A DNA stretch of 64,000 nt from a virus: IMG/VR virus record IMGVR_UViG_3300019776_000213, positions 1 through 64,000 of that record, one strand, 5' to 3'. The translations under genes and the position numbers were made by a program. Shown here piece after piece: positions 1 through 8,164 of the stretch. The first letter of the stretch is position 1. Every line of letters begins with the position of its first letter. A model generated the notes under the pieces. The model made no database searches. It was not told the origin of the DNA and was given only the letters and a program-made list of their open reading frames with translations.

Positions 1-180
1 ATAGTCTATAAAAACTTTCAAGGCTCTATAGAATGGTGTAGTGAAGATAACTGCTTTTATGGCAAGATTCTGCATATAGAAGACTTGATAACCTATGAAG
101 GGTTTTATGAGACTGATTTGATTAACAATTTTAAATTAGCAGTTGAGCGTTATTTGCGTCTCTTGGAAAAGAAAGAATGA
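1..180 (+). CDS. HicB-family antitoxin-like protein (5' truncated)
   Basis: The reading frame is open from base 1 and stops with TGA at 178-180, so the start lies outside the window. The 59 visible residues resemble the HicB/UPF0150 fold: a YKNFQGSIEW strand, a 'CFYGKILHIEDLITYEG' core and a C-terminal 'FKLAVERYLRLLEKKE' helix. HicB antitoxins normally carry a DNA-binding domain after this helix; here the protein ends at once, so it would be a minimal HicB. No HicA toxin is visible, but the upstream DNA is not in the window. The stop overlaps the next start (ATGA), so the two are translationally coupled. The family call is from pattern recognition only. Confidence 0.6.
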   Translation: MVYKNFQGSIEWCSEDNCFYGKILHIEDLITYEGFYETDLINNFKLAVERYLRLLEKKE

Positions 181-557
181 CAAAGTGGATTATCATATTC
201 TATCTCCTCCTTCCACTCTCAGCCAAAGCATCCTCAGATCTCCATTGCAAAGCCTATATGCTTATGAGAGAAACCAATGGCACAAAGAGCATTAAGATGC
301 AAAGAGCTGTGCTAAATGTCTTGCATAATCGTATGAGAAAGTTTAATATGTCAGCTTGTAAAGTAATTCACATGAATGGGCAATTTCCTTATATGGTGAA
401 TGGATTAAAGCCTGTTAGTAATTATTGGTTGACACATGCTGAAAAATTGAGCAGAATGACTCCCTTGCTTGATAGAGACTATTTATACTTCAATACTGTG
501 AAGCATAAGTGGGGAAAAGAGCAATTGAAAGTGGGAACTATGTGGTTTTCTAAGTAA
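177..557 (+). CDS. Secreted SleB-like cell wall hydrolase
   Basis: 126 residues. The N-terminus (MTKWIIIFYLLLPLSAKA) looks like a cleavable signal peptide. The rest resembles the Hydrolase_2/SleB family: an early Glu in 'LMRETNG', then 'MQRAVLNVLHNRM', 'SACKVIHMNGQFPYM' and a C-terminal 'FNTVKHKWGKEQLKVGTMWF'. Members cleave peptidoglycan. It is separate from the lysis cassette at 30 kb and lies in the early region, so it may serve a purpose other than final lysis, such as wall remodelling or superinfection effects (inference). It overlaps the HicB-like gene by 4 nt. Confidence 0.6.
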   Translation: MTKWIIIFYLLLPLSAKASSDLHCKAYMLMRETNGTKSIKMQRAVLNVLHNRMRKFNMSACKVIHMNGQFPYMVNGLKPVSNYWLTHAEKLSRMTPLLDRDYLYFNTVKHKWGKEQLKVGTMWFSK

Positions 558-573
558 TTAATTAAAGGAGAGA

Positions 574-894
574 ATGATGTTAAATGAGTATGTGAAGAAT
601 AATAGGTCTGATAACGGTAAACACAGCGGCTTTCGTTTTGTGAAGAAAGTTGTATGTGCTGATGGATTTACTATGTCTGTACAAGCAAGTGAAATACACT
701 ACTGTGCTCCAAGAGAAAATGACGCTGAATATTATTCAGAAGTTGAAATTGGATTTCCAAGTATGGCAGATCCTCTGATTGAACAATATGCAGAAGACTT
801 AGAAAATTTAACTGATACAGTGTATGGTTATGTTCCAGTAGAGATTGTTGAGCAAGTTATTTTAAAACATGGTGGAATTAAGGAGAATGTATAA
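574..894 (+). CDS. Conserved phage protein, unknown function
   Basis: 106 residues after a strong AAAGGAG site; two adjacent ATGs (574, 577) are possible starts. The 'ADGFTMSVQASEIHYC' and 'VYGYVPVEIVEQVI' stretches look like a small protein I recognise from other tailed phages, but no function is known to me. The stop overlaps the next ATG by one base. Confidence 0.75.
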   Translation: MMLNEYVKNNRSDNGKHSGFRFVKKVVCADGFTMSVQASEIHYCAPRENDAEYYSEVEIGFPSMADPLIEQYAEDLENLTDTVYGYVPVEIVEQVILKHGGIKENV

Positions 895-1115
895 TGCAAA
901 AATTTACTAAAGAGCAAGCTATTGTCATTACAGGACTTACTGGAGTCACTGCTTGTGACTTCTCAAGTTTTCATGAAGATGTTGAAAAACGTTTAGGTTA
1001 TCCTATTTGGACTCATCAGTTTGCTGATGAAGCATTTGTAGAGAAAGTGAAACAAGCTTACAAGGATGATTTTATTGCCATGTGCTACTCAGAAAAGGAG
1101 AATGAAAATGTTTAA
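894..1115 (+). CDS. Small conserved phage protein (DUF7736-like)
   Basis: 73 residues. The 'KEQAIVITGLTG' opening and 'HEDVEKRLGYPIWTHQFAD' core match a small phage family that I recall as DUF7736. No catalytic motif is evident. The gene overlaps the next start at 1108. Confidence 0.65.
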   Translation: MQKFTKEQAIVITGLTGVTACDFSSFHEDVEKRLGYPIWTHQFADEAFVEKVKQAYKDDFIAMCYSEKENENV

Positions 1116-1434
1116 AGTTGGAGATTTAGTGAAGTGGAAAGGTACTTCTGGATTACTTACAGAGGATGGTAAATACTCTAAAGAATATGCATACGAAGTA
1201 ATAGACGCCGCTGATGATGATACTATTCTTTTAGTAGATGTTAATGGAGATGAACTTTGGGTTAATAATGAGGACTTTGAACTTGCAACAAGTAAAACAA
1301 CTGAATCTATTGTAGCAACCCCTCAAGAATCTACCTATGAACTAGCTATCTACGGGGTTGGCTTATCAGTAAATGGTAAAGTAAGTCGCTCCGCTGTTAA
1401 TAAAATATTAGAAGTGCTTGCTAAAGGGGAGTGA
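1108..1434 (+). CDS. Hypothetical protein with KOW/SH3-like N-terminus
   Basis: 108 residues. The frame is open further upstream, but AAGGAG at 1095-1100 sits 7 nt before ATG 1108, which fixes the start. 'FKVGDLVKWKG' followed by a beta-rich stretch suggests a small SH3-like barrel; the C-terminus is helical ('SRSAVNKILEVLAK'). Function unknown. Confidence 0.7.
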   Translation: MFKVGDLVKWKGTSGLLTEDGKYSKEYAYEVIDAADDDTILLVDVNGDELWVNNEDFELATSKTTESIVATPQESTYELAIYGVGLSVNGKVSRSAVNKILEVLAKGE

Positions 1435-1435
1435 T

Positions 1436-1636
1436 GTGGAAAAGTCAATGTATATAGATGCTATTATGGTACATGGTTGGAAATCTTGGGATTTTGCAGA
1501 AAAGTATCAAAGACTTGGGTTAATGGTAAATTTAGGCAATCAAATGGGTGCAGAGTTTAAATGGCTCAGGTTTAAGCTAGAGACTCTTTCAGAAGACCAA
1601 TTGAAAGATATTTATAAAGAACTTAAAGGAGAATAA
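1436..1636 (+). CDS. Hypothetical protein, GTG start
   Basis: 66 residues. AAGGGGA at 1424-1430 sits 5 nt before GTG 1436, the best start; ATG 1448 is the alternative. Trp- and Leu-rich helical protein ('MVHGWKSWDFAEKYQRLG'). Function unknown. The start abuts the preceding stop. Confidence 0.6.
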   Translation: MEKSMYIDAIMVHGWKSWDFAEKYQRLGLMVNLGNQMGAEFKWLRFKLETLSEDQLKDIYKELKGE

Positions 1637-1637
1637 T

Positions 1638-2090
1638 ATGAATGTATTTAAATATGTATTTCTGAAGTTGAAAGAGTTGTTTTCTGATAAGGATGAAACA
1701 GTCGAGTATAAATATCTTAATGACACTACTAAAGAAGTAAACACAACGGCATATCTGTTATCATCAGAGGCTAACAAAGAACGTTTGCTTAAGTCTGTAA
1801 GTCAATTGAAAGATACTAAACAACACAATGGAAAGTGTAGTCGTATACACTATTCACCTATCGGTTCAACTGTCCACATTCCGATTGAAGAAACCGTAGA
1901 CGTATATCCAGCTTCTCTGGCAGAGAATGACAAAAAGCCTAAACGAGAGTACAACCGAGCTACAAAGCAACAAGTATCACGAATTAAAGTATTAGTAGGA
2001 CGTGGAAAGAATACAAAAGCTATTGCAAAAGATGTAGGATTGCCGTATGATAATGTGAATTATTATGTGAAGAAGTTTTCTGAGGAATAA
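1638..2090 (+). CDS. Small protein with C-terminal helix-turn-helix
   Basis: 150 residues. Residues about 108-148 ('KQQVSRIKVLVGRGKNTKAI' followed by 'AKDVGLPYDNVNYYVKKF') form a typical resolvase-like helix-turn-helix, suggesting DNA binding. The N-terminal two thirds is unrecognised. It could be an early regulator, but no operator can be assigned to it. Confidence 0.6.
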   Translation: MNVFKYVFLKLKELFSDKDETVEYKYLNDTTKEVNTTAYLLSSEANKERLLKSVSQLKDTKQHNGKCSRIHYSPIGSTVHIPIEETVDVYPASLAENDKKPKREYNRATKQQVSRIKVLVGRGKNTKAIAKDVGLPYDNVNYYVKKFSEE

Positions 2091-2112
2091 TTATTTAATT
2101 AAGGAGAAGATT

Positions 2113-2499
2113 ATGTTTGATAGAATAAAACTTTCAACCGAAGTATCACAACACCCATCACATATAGATGTATATGAACATAGAGCACCTACAGCAGATA
2201 CTGCAAAGTTTCTAAAAGAATTAGAAGATAAGGCTAAAGATAATATTCTAAAATCTATACGTATTGAGAATAATTCTTTTAACTGCGTAGTTCACTATCA
2301 GATGTCCTCACTGATGCTGGATCATATTTTTATAATCATATTTAAACTTAATAACGTAGAGTCAAGAGTAGAAGTAGTTTTCAGGGATTTTGAAATTACA
2401 CAAGAGAAAATTATAAAAGGAATCCGTGATGCAGTAGCTGAAGAAATTTCAAATAAGATGTTGTGTAGTATATATAAGGAATTAAATAGAATATTTTAA
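2113..2499 (+). CDS. Hypothetical protein
   Basis: 128 residues after AAGGAGAAG. Alternating hydrophobic and charged residues, ending in 'LCSIYKELNRIF'. No motif recognised. Part of the rightward early operon. Confidence 0.65.
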   Translation: MFDRIKLSTEVSQHPSHIDVYEHRAPTADTAKFLKELEDKAKDNILKSIRIENNSFNCVVHYQMSSLMLDHIFIIIFKLNNVESRVEVVFRDFEITQEKIIKGIRDAVAEEISNKMLCSIYKELNRIF

Positions 2500-2510
2500 G
2501 GGGAATAATT

Positions 2511-2759
2511 ATGGGAACTATTGAACAATTTTGCTTGAGTAAAGACTTTGCAAGAAGCACTACAAACTATAAAGACTTGCTTATTCATAACTTCAGTGGT
2601 ATTTTCTATATTAATTATAAAATCTTTAATCAATTAATTTCACATCCTTCAATTAGATGGCACAGAGGGTGTGAGTTTGTTGAAGATGATTATGCTTTAC
2701 ATGTAGGAAATAATTTAACTCTTATTTCTGATTGGAAGCTAAAAGGTAAGGAGAAATAA
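2511..2759 (+). CDS. Hypothetical protein
   Basis: 82 residues preceded by AAGGGGAA. Aromatic-rich, with no transmembrane segment or motif recognised. It ends one base before the next start. Confidence 0.6.
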   Translation: MGTIEQFCLSKDFARSTTNYKDLLIHNFSGIFYINYKIFNQLISHPSIRWHRGCEFVEDDYALHVGNNLTLISDWKLKGKEK

Positions 2760-2760
2760 C

Positions 2761-2952
2761 ATGACAGAAAATGTGTATTATGTTTTACTAGGAGAAGAAG
2801 CCAAATGGTATGATGAAGGTATGATTGCCTTTGACCAAGGACAAGATTATTACTCATGTCCATACGCTGATGGAACAATTGAGAAGAGTTATTGGCAAAC
2901 TGGATATGCTGAAGCTAAGAATGATCCAATTGTAGAACAAATTGGAGTATGA
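2761..2952 (+). CDS. Small acidic hypothetical protein
   Basis: 63 residues preceded by AAGGAGAAATAAC. Tyr-, Asp- and Gly-rich, not recognised. Its TGA stop overlaps the spacer before the next ATG. Confidence 0.6.
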   Translation: MTENVYYVLLGEEAKWYDEGMIAFDQGQDYYSCPYADGTIEKSYWQTGYAEAKNDPIVEQIGV

Positions 2953-2953
2953 T

Positions 2954-3205
2954 ATGACAGCTCTAATAACAATCATAGGAATTGTACTTCTAGCTTATTC
3001 TGTACTAGCGGTAACAATTCTTTGTTATTTGTATTATAAACACAAAGATTCTGTAGGAGTTATTAAGTTTGTAATAGAACCTACTAAAGGTGATAATTAC
3101 AAAGTACGTGGAATAAATAAAGATACTTACACTAGGCCTCCAGCACCTAGCCCACCTCCTCCAAGAGATGCACGAGGAAGGATTAAGAAGGAGCCTTATT
3201 GTTAG
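2954..3205 (+). CDS. Single-pass membrane protein with proline-rich tail
   Basis: 83 residues. The N-terminus is one hydrophobic helix (about residues 3-28, 'ALITIIGIVLLAYSVLAVT'). A short cytoplasmic part follows, then a Pro-rich tail 'RPPAPSPPPPRDARGR' and a C-terminal Cys. The frame extends upstream to a TTG, but ATG 2954 directly follows the previous stop. Early position argues against a lysis role. Confidence 0.6.
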   Translation: MTALITIIGIVLLAYSVLAVTILCYLYYKHKDSVGVIKFVIEPTKGDNYKVRGINKDTYTRPPAPSPPPPRDARGRIKKEPYC

Positions 3206-3246
3206 AGTGGAAGACCTATGAGTAGATATTTTAAGGAGAAAGTATA

Positions 3247-3531
3247 ATGAATGTTAAACAAGCGATTGATAGGTATGGTAACACTCCGCTAATATTTAAA
3301 GAATACCATAAACTAACTTTCATATTTCAGTCTACGCCAAATGCACAGAATGATTTAATTATTAGTATAGGCGGTGATGAGCTGGATATTTATAGATTCT
3401 CGTTTTGTGATACGTACTCTGTAAATACTTTAAGTGAGATATTAACTACAGAAGGTGAAGGTATTTTACAGCATATTTATGATCTTGGTACTCAAGAGAA
3501 ATTTTGGATAGAAAATAAGGAGGAAGAATGA
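3247..3531 (+). CDS. Hypothetical protein
   Basis: 94 residues after AAGGAGAAAGTATA. Acidic, mixed alpha/beta. The stop overlaps the next ATG (ATGA). Not recognised. Confidence 0.65.
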   Translation: MNVKQAIDRYGNTPLIFKEYHKLTFIFQSTPNAQNDLIISIGGDELDIYRFSFCDTYSVNTLSEILTTEGEGILQHIYDLGTQEKFWIENKEEE

Positions 3532-3728
3532 GAAAACTTAACGACTCAATTGAAAATATACGAGTGATTGATAGTCGATCTGGATTCAGTATTGTTATTA
3601 ACTACGGTGACGGAAACACACAGAAGTGGTTTCTAGATGATGAATATTACAAGGATGATTTGGTTAATGTGTTTAAAGAGCTTGGATTCAATTCTGAGCA
3701 CGAGATTGATAATAGGGAGAAGAAATGA
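3528..3728 (+). CDS. Hypothetical protein
   Basis: 66 residues. AAGGAGGAAG inside the previous gene supplies the ribosome site; it overlaps thyX by 4 nt, so it is probably translated with it. Not recognised. Confidence 0.6.
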   Translation: MRKLNDSIENIRVIDSRSGFSIVINYGDGNTQKWFLDDEYYKDDLVNVFKELGFNSEHEIDNREKK

Positions 3729-4465
3729 CACGAGAAATTAAACGAGAACAGATTAACGTAGAATATATTGATCACATGGGAAGTGATATTCGAGTCAGCA
3801 ACGTAGCTAAAGTAAGCTTTAATAAATGGGATGATGAAGGCATTCCAATTAACAATAAACAGATAGGGCTGTTGAATTACTTAGCAACAGGGCTTCGATC
3901 TGATGAACGGGATGATTGGGAGAAACGTGCTAAAGCTAGTACACATTTTACTCCCTTCGGGCATTGCTTTTTAAGTGTGCGAGTATCTGTACCTTACTTC
4001 TTAGCACGGCAACTTGTGAAGCATCAAATTGGACTCTGCTTGAATGAGGAATCACGACGGTATATTTCAGATGATGTTGCTCTATACATTCCAGAAGTTG
4101 TTCATAGTCGTCCTGATGGGAGTATCAAACAGGGCAGTGGAGAAGTAAATACAGAGAAACATATTCGATGCAACGACGATGATCATTGTACAGCTATTGA
4201 AGCTATTGAGATGAGTTCTGAGCAAGCTGTATTAAATTACTACTCATTGTTAGAAAACAATGTAGCACCAGAAGAAGCTCGTATGGTACTTCCTTTAAAT
4301 GCAATGACACATTATGTTTGGAGTGGAAGTTTGATGGCATTCTTACGTGTAGTGAAGCAACGAGTAGACCCTCATGCTCAATTAGCTGCACAAGAGTTTG
4401 CTAATAAGTTATTGCCAATTCTGCGAGATAAGTTTCCAGAGTCTGTTAAGGCATTTGGATTTTAA
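3725..4465 (+). CDS. thyX: Flavin-dependent thymidylate synthase
   Basis: 246 residues. ThyX makes dTMP from dUMP with methylene-tetrahydrofolate, FAD and NADPH. 'FTPFGHCFLSVRVSVPYFLA' precedes the signature 'KHQIGLCLNEESRRY', which corresponds to the RHRxxSxNxxSxR region in the phage-type variant (KHxxGLxxNExSRRY). A second conserved stretch is 'EEARMVLPLNAMTHY'. Length fits the family. It sits in an early operon and works with the RNR and Grx genes at 25-28 kb to supply dTTP. Start chosen by ATGA overlap and GGGAG. Confidence 0.92.
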   Translation: MTREIKREQINVEYIDHMGSDIRVSNVAKVSFNKWDDEGIPINNKQIGLLNYLATGLRSDERDDWEKRAKASTHFTPFGHCFLSVRVSVPYFLARQLVKHQIGLCLNEESRRYISDDVALYIPEVVHSRPDGSIKQGSGEVNTEKHIRCNDDDHCTAIEAIEMSSEQAVLNYYSLLENNVAPEEARMVLPLNAMTHYVWSGSLMAFLRVVKQRVDPHAQLAAQEFANKLLPILRDKFPESVKAFGF

Positions 4466-4476
4466 GGGAGAATAAA

Positions 4477-4680
4477 ATGTTAGTAAAAGAAATGATTGAA
4501 AGGCTTCAACTTATGCCACAAAACTTAGAAGTATTCTCTATGTGTGATCACGGACAAACCCTAGAGAAAAGTATGAATCCAAGCATTTATTACATTGATC
4601 CAAGTGATTATGAAAACTATACTGACGATGAAGAAGCTGCTGAAGAGTATGGTTATACTAAAACTATAGTACTTCTTTAA
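4477..4680 (+). CDS. Small acidic protein, first of a paralogous pair
   Basis: 67 residues after AAGGGAG. The opening 'MLVKEMIERLQLMPQNLEVF' matches the next gene's 'MNVKELVLQLQSFPEDTVVL', so the two arose by duplication. The C-terminus is acidic. Function unknown. Confidence 0.65.
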   Translation: MLVKEMIERLQLMPQNLEVFSMCDHGQTLEKSMNPSIYYIDPSDYENYTDDEEAAEEYGYTKTIVLL

Positions 4681-4689
4681 AGGTATTGT

Positions 4690-4842
4690 ATGAACGTAAA
4701 AGAGCTAGTATTACAACTTCAATCCTTTCCAGAAGATACAGTAGTATTATTTGATGCACCATATTATGGAGATTGTGAAGTGATGCATATAGAATATTTA
4801 AAAGGTTCTATATTTGATGATATTTTACATAAAATAGTATAA
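4690..4842 (+). CDS. Small protein, paralogue of the preceding gene
   Basis: 50 residues, translated from ATG 4690 with AAAGG 6 nt upstream. It shares the N-terminal 'VKEL...LQ..P' helix with the upstream gene but is shorter. Function unknown. Confidence 0.55.
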   Translation: MNVKELVLQLQSFPEDTVVLFDAPYYGDCEVMHIEYLKGSIFDDILHKIV

Positions 4843-4877
4843 AGAGATAAAGAGATTGTAATCCTACGAGGTAACAC

Positions 4878-4906
4878 TTGACAAAAGCCCCAAAGCCTTC
4901 TACAAT
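4878..4906 (+). promoter_or_regulatory. Sigma-70-type promoter P1
   Basis: TTGACA at 4878-4883 and TACAAT at 4901-4906 with a 17-bp spacer. It would drive the genes from 4954 through ligase and helicase. The -10 lies inside the loop of the inverted repeat listed next. Confidence 0.8.
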
Positions 4907-4927
4907 GTTGGTAATGGGGCTTTGTTT
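4884..4927 (+). terminator. Hairpin/terminator overlapping promoter P1
   Basis: AAAGCCCC (4884-4891) and GGGGCTTT (4916-4923) form an 8-bp stem followed by GTTTATT. RNA coming from thyX would fold it as a rho-independent terminator. RNA starting at P1 lacks the left arm and escapes. The element therefore probably insulates two transcription units in one 50-bp segment. The arms match those of the terminator at 58079. Confidence 0.65.
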
Positions 4928-4953
4928 ATTAGAGTTAATTAAAGGAGAAGATA

Positions 4954-5160
4954 ATGTATATTAAATTATGAGGTGCAAATGAGAATGGTTTTCCATGTGA
5001 TTGTACTGTTGGCAAAGTTTATGAAATTATTAATATTGATGAAGATGATGATTTCTACTTTATTGATGATATCGGGGAAGAAGACTTTGCATACTGCCCT
5101 ATCAATGGGTGGATTACAGGGAATTGGCAAGTAGTTGATAAGAATGGTGATCCTATATAA
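4954..5160 (+). pseudogene. Small gene interrupted by an in-frame TGA
   Basis: An ideal AAAGGAG lies 8 nt before ATG 4954. Codon 6 is TGA (4969-4971). The frame then stays open for 62 more codons ('GANENGFPCDCTVGKVYEII' onward) to TAA at 5160. The downstream part looks like a normal coding frame, with no alternative ATG. TGA is used as a normal stop elsewhere, so this is probably a nonsense mutation, a read-through site or a sequencing error. Confidence 0.6.
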
Positions 5161-5174
5161 GGAGAGAGAGAAGA

Positions 5175-5313
5175 ATGATATTTGAAATAGGAATGCCAAT
5201 TGCATTTTTAGTGTACTGGTTTGGGGCTGTGGTTTGTAATTAATAAATATGAACAAGATATTAGAGAGCTTAAAATTGAGAATGGGCTGTTGAGAGAACT
5301 TATTAAAGGATGA
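5175..5313 (+). pseudogene. Small membrane/coiled-coil gene with a +1 frameshift
   Basis: ATG 5175 gives a 22-residue hydrophobic peptide (MIFEIGMPIAFLVYWFGAVV...) that stops at TAA 5241. The +1 frame from 5242 continues 'NKYEQDIRELKIENGLLREL' to TGA 5313. Together they look like one small transmembrane plus coiled-coil protein split by one extra base in TGTAATTAAT. It could be decay, an assembly error or programmed slippage. Confidence 0.5.
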
Positions 5314-5316
5314 AAA

Positions 5317-5877
5317 ATGAAACGTATTGACGCATACAAAGAAATATTAAATACTATCAAAGATTGTAAGAGTAAAGTTGATGGAGTTTTGAACAATGAC
5401 ATTAATATTGAACATAATTTAGAGAATCTTATAGTGTTGGAAGAGCTACAAGAGAAATTCAAAATAAATCTACAGAATACTTATAACTATCCTCCTTCAC
5501 ATATTCGGCTGAAAGACGATTTATACCTGACATACTTTGGTAAACACAACAATGCTAAAATATCATTTCCAGATGATGGAAAGCAACCTGATGATGTATG
5601 GCTTCTGCATATACACTATAGCACAGGAGCTTATATGTTTGGAAATGACTACCCGTGTAAAGTTTTTAATGCATTCTTTCAAGAATTAAAGACTTTTAAA
5701 CCATCTCATATTGATTCTGCCAATCATGCACTATATTTTACTGAAGATACTGCTAAAGACTTCTATGATAATTATAAGGATATTGAGAAGAAATACTATG
5801 AGATTGCAAAGCAATCAAGAAAGCAGAGTCAGATTGAAAAGTTAAAAGAAGAACTTAAAGAATTGGAGGGCAATTGA
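5317..5877 (+). CDS. Conserved phage protein with C-terminal coiled coil
   Basis: 186 residues. 'DDVWLLHIHYSTGAYMFG' is in the middle, and the C-terminal 30 residues are a Lys/Glu-rich helix ('QIEKLKEELKELEG'). I recall similar proteins in other tailed phages without a function. It ends just before the ligase ATG. Confidence 0.7.
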   Translation: MKRIDAYKEILNTIKDCKSKVDGVLNNDINIEHNLENLIVLEELQEKFKINLQNTYNYPPSHIRLKDDLYLTYFGKHNNAKISFPDDGKQPDDVWLLHIHYSTGAYMFGNDYPCKVFNAFFQELKTFKPSHIDSANHALYFTEDTAKDFYDNYKDIEKKYYEIAKQSRKQSQIEKLKEELKELEGN

Positions 5878-7224
5878 ATGACACTACATCAAATTATTAA
5901 AGCTTTACAACAAGCTTCTGGAAGTAATGCAAAGCAAGTTATTCTTCAGCAGAATAAAGATAATACGCTTTTGAAGGCTTATTTGAAGGCTGTGTATGAC
6001 CCTGCTATTAGCTATTACCAAACTAAAACATTAACATATAAAAATAACATGGGATATGGCTTTAATAGCGGAACTATTTCTGCTTTAATAAGCACACTGG
6101 CAAACAGAGAGCTAACAGGTATCCAAGCTAAAACTTGGTTAGACAATTTAATGAAGGCTTCTAACGATGAGTCACAAGAGTTAATTCAACTACTTATCAA
6201 ACGTTCTATAGGTGCTGGAGTAGGTGACTCATTAATATTGGGAGTATTTCCAGACTTGTACTTTATTCCGCCCTATCAACGCTGCTCACTACTTGATGAA
6301 AAGATTAAGGCTAAGTTTGAGAAGCTCAATAGTTTTATAATTCAAGAGAAGTTGGATGGAAGCTTTTGCTACCTTGTTAAAGAGGCTGGAAAGGCTCCAG
6401 AAGCGATTACAAGGGCTGGTAGTAAGTATCCTACAGAGTTTTCTGAAAAACTTGCTAAAGGGCTTCCTGATGGGTTTGTAGCTGTTGGAGAGTTACTTGT
6501 GTATAGACCTAACTACTATGAGAGAACTCTAGAACCTTTAAGCAGAAAAGAGGGAAACGGCATATTAAATAGTATTCTAAAAAGGGGAGAAGTAGATGCT
6601 AATTTAACTTTTGAATTGACAGCTTGGGACTGCTTAACTGTTAACGAATGGAAGGAAGGTAAAAGTAGTAAGCCATACCATCAAAGATTGGATAATTTAG
6701 ATGAAGTAATCTCAGATATGAGTAATGTTCGACCTATTACGACTCATTACGTAAGTAAGCTAGAAGAAGCTTATAAAATCTATTCTAAATTTACAGCACA
6801 AGGACTTGAGGGCGCTGTTATAAAAAGTAAAGATTTCAAATGGTCATCAGGTACATCTAAAGATTGTGTAAAGCTAAAGATTGAGTTTGAAATGGACTTG
6901 CAAGTAATTAGTATTACAGAAGGAACAGGAAAAGCTAAAGCGATGATGGGAAGTATTACTTTAAAATCATCGGACGGAATTATTGTGACAGACTGTGGTA
7001 GTGGATTCTCTGATGAAGATCGTGAAGAATGGTGGAATAATCAAGATAACCGAATTGGAAGTATTGTTACAGTTAAAGCAAATGACATTATTACAAAGCG
7101 AGATAGTGAAATAAGAAGCCTGTTTTTACCAATCTATATTGAGCATCGCCTTGACAAGTCAGAAGCCGATAGTTATCATAAGTGCGTTCAACAACTTGAA
7201 GCAGCCAAGAGAGGTAACAAATGA
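5878..7224 (+). CDS. ATP-dependent DNA ligase
   Basis: 448 residues. It seals nicks through a ligase-AMP intermediate. Motif I 'EKLDG' carries the adenylated Lys near residue 158, followed by 'ITRAGSKYP' (motif Ia region), 'VGELLVY' (motif III), 'EGAVIKS' (motif IV) and 'CVKLKIEFEMDLQV' (motif V). The N-terminal 150 residues form an adenylation lead domain and the C-terminus an OB fold, close to T7/T4-type phage ligases in layout. It overlaps the next gene by 4 nt. Confidence 0.9.
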   Translation: MTLHQIIKALQQASGSNAKQVILQQNKDNTLLKAYLKAVYDPAISYYQTKTLTYKNNMGYGFNSGTISALISTLANRELTGIQAKTWLDNLMKASNDESQELIQLLIKRSIGAGVGDSLILGVFPDLYFIPPYQRCSLLDEKIKAKFEKLNSFIIQEKLDGSFCYLVKEAGKAPEAITRAGSKYPTEFSEKLAKGLPDGFVAVGELLVYRPNYYERTLEPLSRKEGNGILNSILKRGEVDANLTFELTAWDCLTVNEWKEGKSSKPYHQRLDNLDEVISDMSNVRPITTHYVSKLEEAYKIYSKFTAQGLEGAVIKSKDFKWSSGTSKDCVKLKIEFEMDLQVISITEGTGKAKAMMGSITLKSSDGIIVTDCGSGFSDEDREEWWNNQDNRIGSIVTVKANDIITKRDSEIRSLFLPIYIEHRLDKSEADSYHKCVQQLEAAKRGNK

Positions 7225-7625
7225 CCAATCAAAAACTAATAAGCGCATTACAATCTCGTATTGCAAAGCGTAGAAAAGACATCTATACACTATGGTACAT
7301 GAGCGTTGATACTCACCCAGAAGACCGTGAAATGTTTAAGTCTTATGCCATATTTGAAGGAGTTAAACAAAAAGAAGATAAGCTTATTATGAAGGCGTTG
7401 ATAGAAGCTGAAAATAGTCTTCAATATATTAAGAAGTTAAAGAAGTACAATGAGGGAATGTTTGCATATTTGGTATCTAAGCAACAGGGTGAAGATGGTT
7501 GCCGAAGAAAGTTCTGGATGGCAGGAGAAGAAATTTATAAGAACTCTATATTTGAATTGAATAAAGCTGATAATTATAGAGAGTCTATGAGGTTGTCTGG
7601 TATGATTGATAAGGAGAAGTTATGA
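7221..7625 (+). CDS. Hypothetical protein
   Basis: 134 residues, strongly basic and helical ('LQSRIAKRRKDIYTLWYMSV'). ATGA overlap with the ligase and again with the next gene. No motif recognised. Confidence 0.65.
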   Translation: MTNQKLISALQSRIAKRRKDIYTLWYMSVDTHPEDREMFKSYAIFEGVKQKEDKLIMKALIEAENSLQYIKKLKKYNEGMFAYLVSKQQGEDGCRRKFWMAGEEIYKNSIFELNKADNYRESMRLSGMIDKEKL

Positions 7626-7789
7626 ACAACACTGAATATGAATTACTTACAAAGGGGCAGCTTCTTGAGATGGTGGAGAGGTTGCAAGAGGAGAATGAAG
7701 AGCTTACTATTAAGTTAGAAAAAGCAGAATGGAAGAATATTAACAGATATGAGCCTGAGTTGTCAGAAATGAAATCTAACTGGGATTGA
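7622..7789 (+). CDS. Small coiled-coil protein
   Basis: 55 residues from ATG 7622. Residues about 10-40 form one amphipathic coiled coil ('LEMVERLQEENEELTIKLEK'). ATGA overlap upstream and AAGGAGAAG in the preceding gene support translation. Function unknown. Confidence 0.55.
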   Translation: MNNTEYELLTKGQLLEMVERLQEENEELTIKLEKAEWKNINRYEPELSEMKSNWD

Positions 7790-7798
7790 GGAAGATTG

Positions 7799-8164
7799 AT
7801 GAAAACTCTTGAAGAAATGTTTCAATATGCTAAGACTATTGTGGACAATGATGAAAACGCTATTGTGATGTTTTTTGTTGATAATTATGAAATTATCAAG
7901 AGCATAAGCTCAGAACTCAGCAATGGTATAGAGTGTACTTACAAAAGTAAAGGAAGCTTGTATGTAAGAGTTAGTCCTAAGAGTATGGAAGAGTTCTGGC
8001 ACTATTTTTATGGGTTTAACATTACTCACTTATTTATAACAGGACTTCCATTGTCAAATGACCTTTATGCTGCATTGAAGAGTAGAATTAGGTCACACAA
8101 GAAGACTAAAGAACCTTTTGGGATTTATAATAGTTTTCATGTAGAGAGGTGGGAGGAGTATTGA
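7799..8164 (+). CDS. Hypothetical protein
   Basis: 121 residues. ATG 7799 is preferred over the in-frame TTG at 7796, with GAGGAAG upstream. Alpha/beta pattern, no motif recognised. Its TGA overlaps the first possible helicase start. Confidence 0.6.
   Translation: MKTLEEMFQYAKTIVDNDENAIVMFFVDNYEIIKSISSELSNGIECTYKSKGSLYVRVSPKSMEEFWHYFYGFNITHLFITGLPLSNDLYAALKSRIRSHKKTKEPFGIYNSFHVERWEEY

Noticed and set aside
4969-4971. Genome-wide TGA reassignment
   Set aside because: Many intact genes here end in TGA with ATGA overlaps, so TGA is a working stop; the single in-frame TGA is local.
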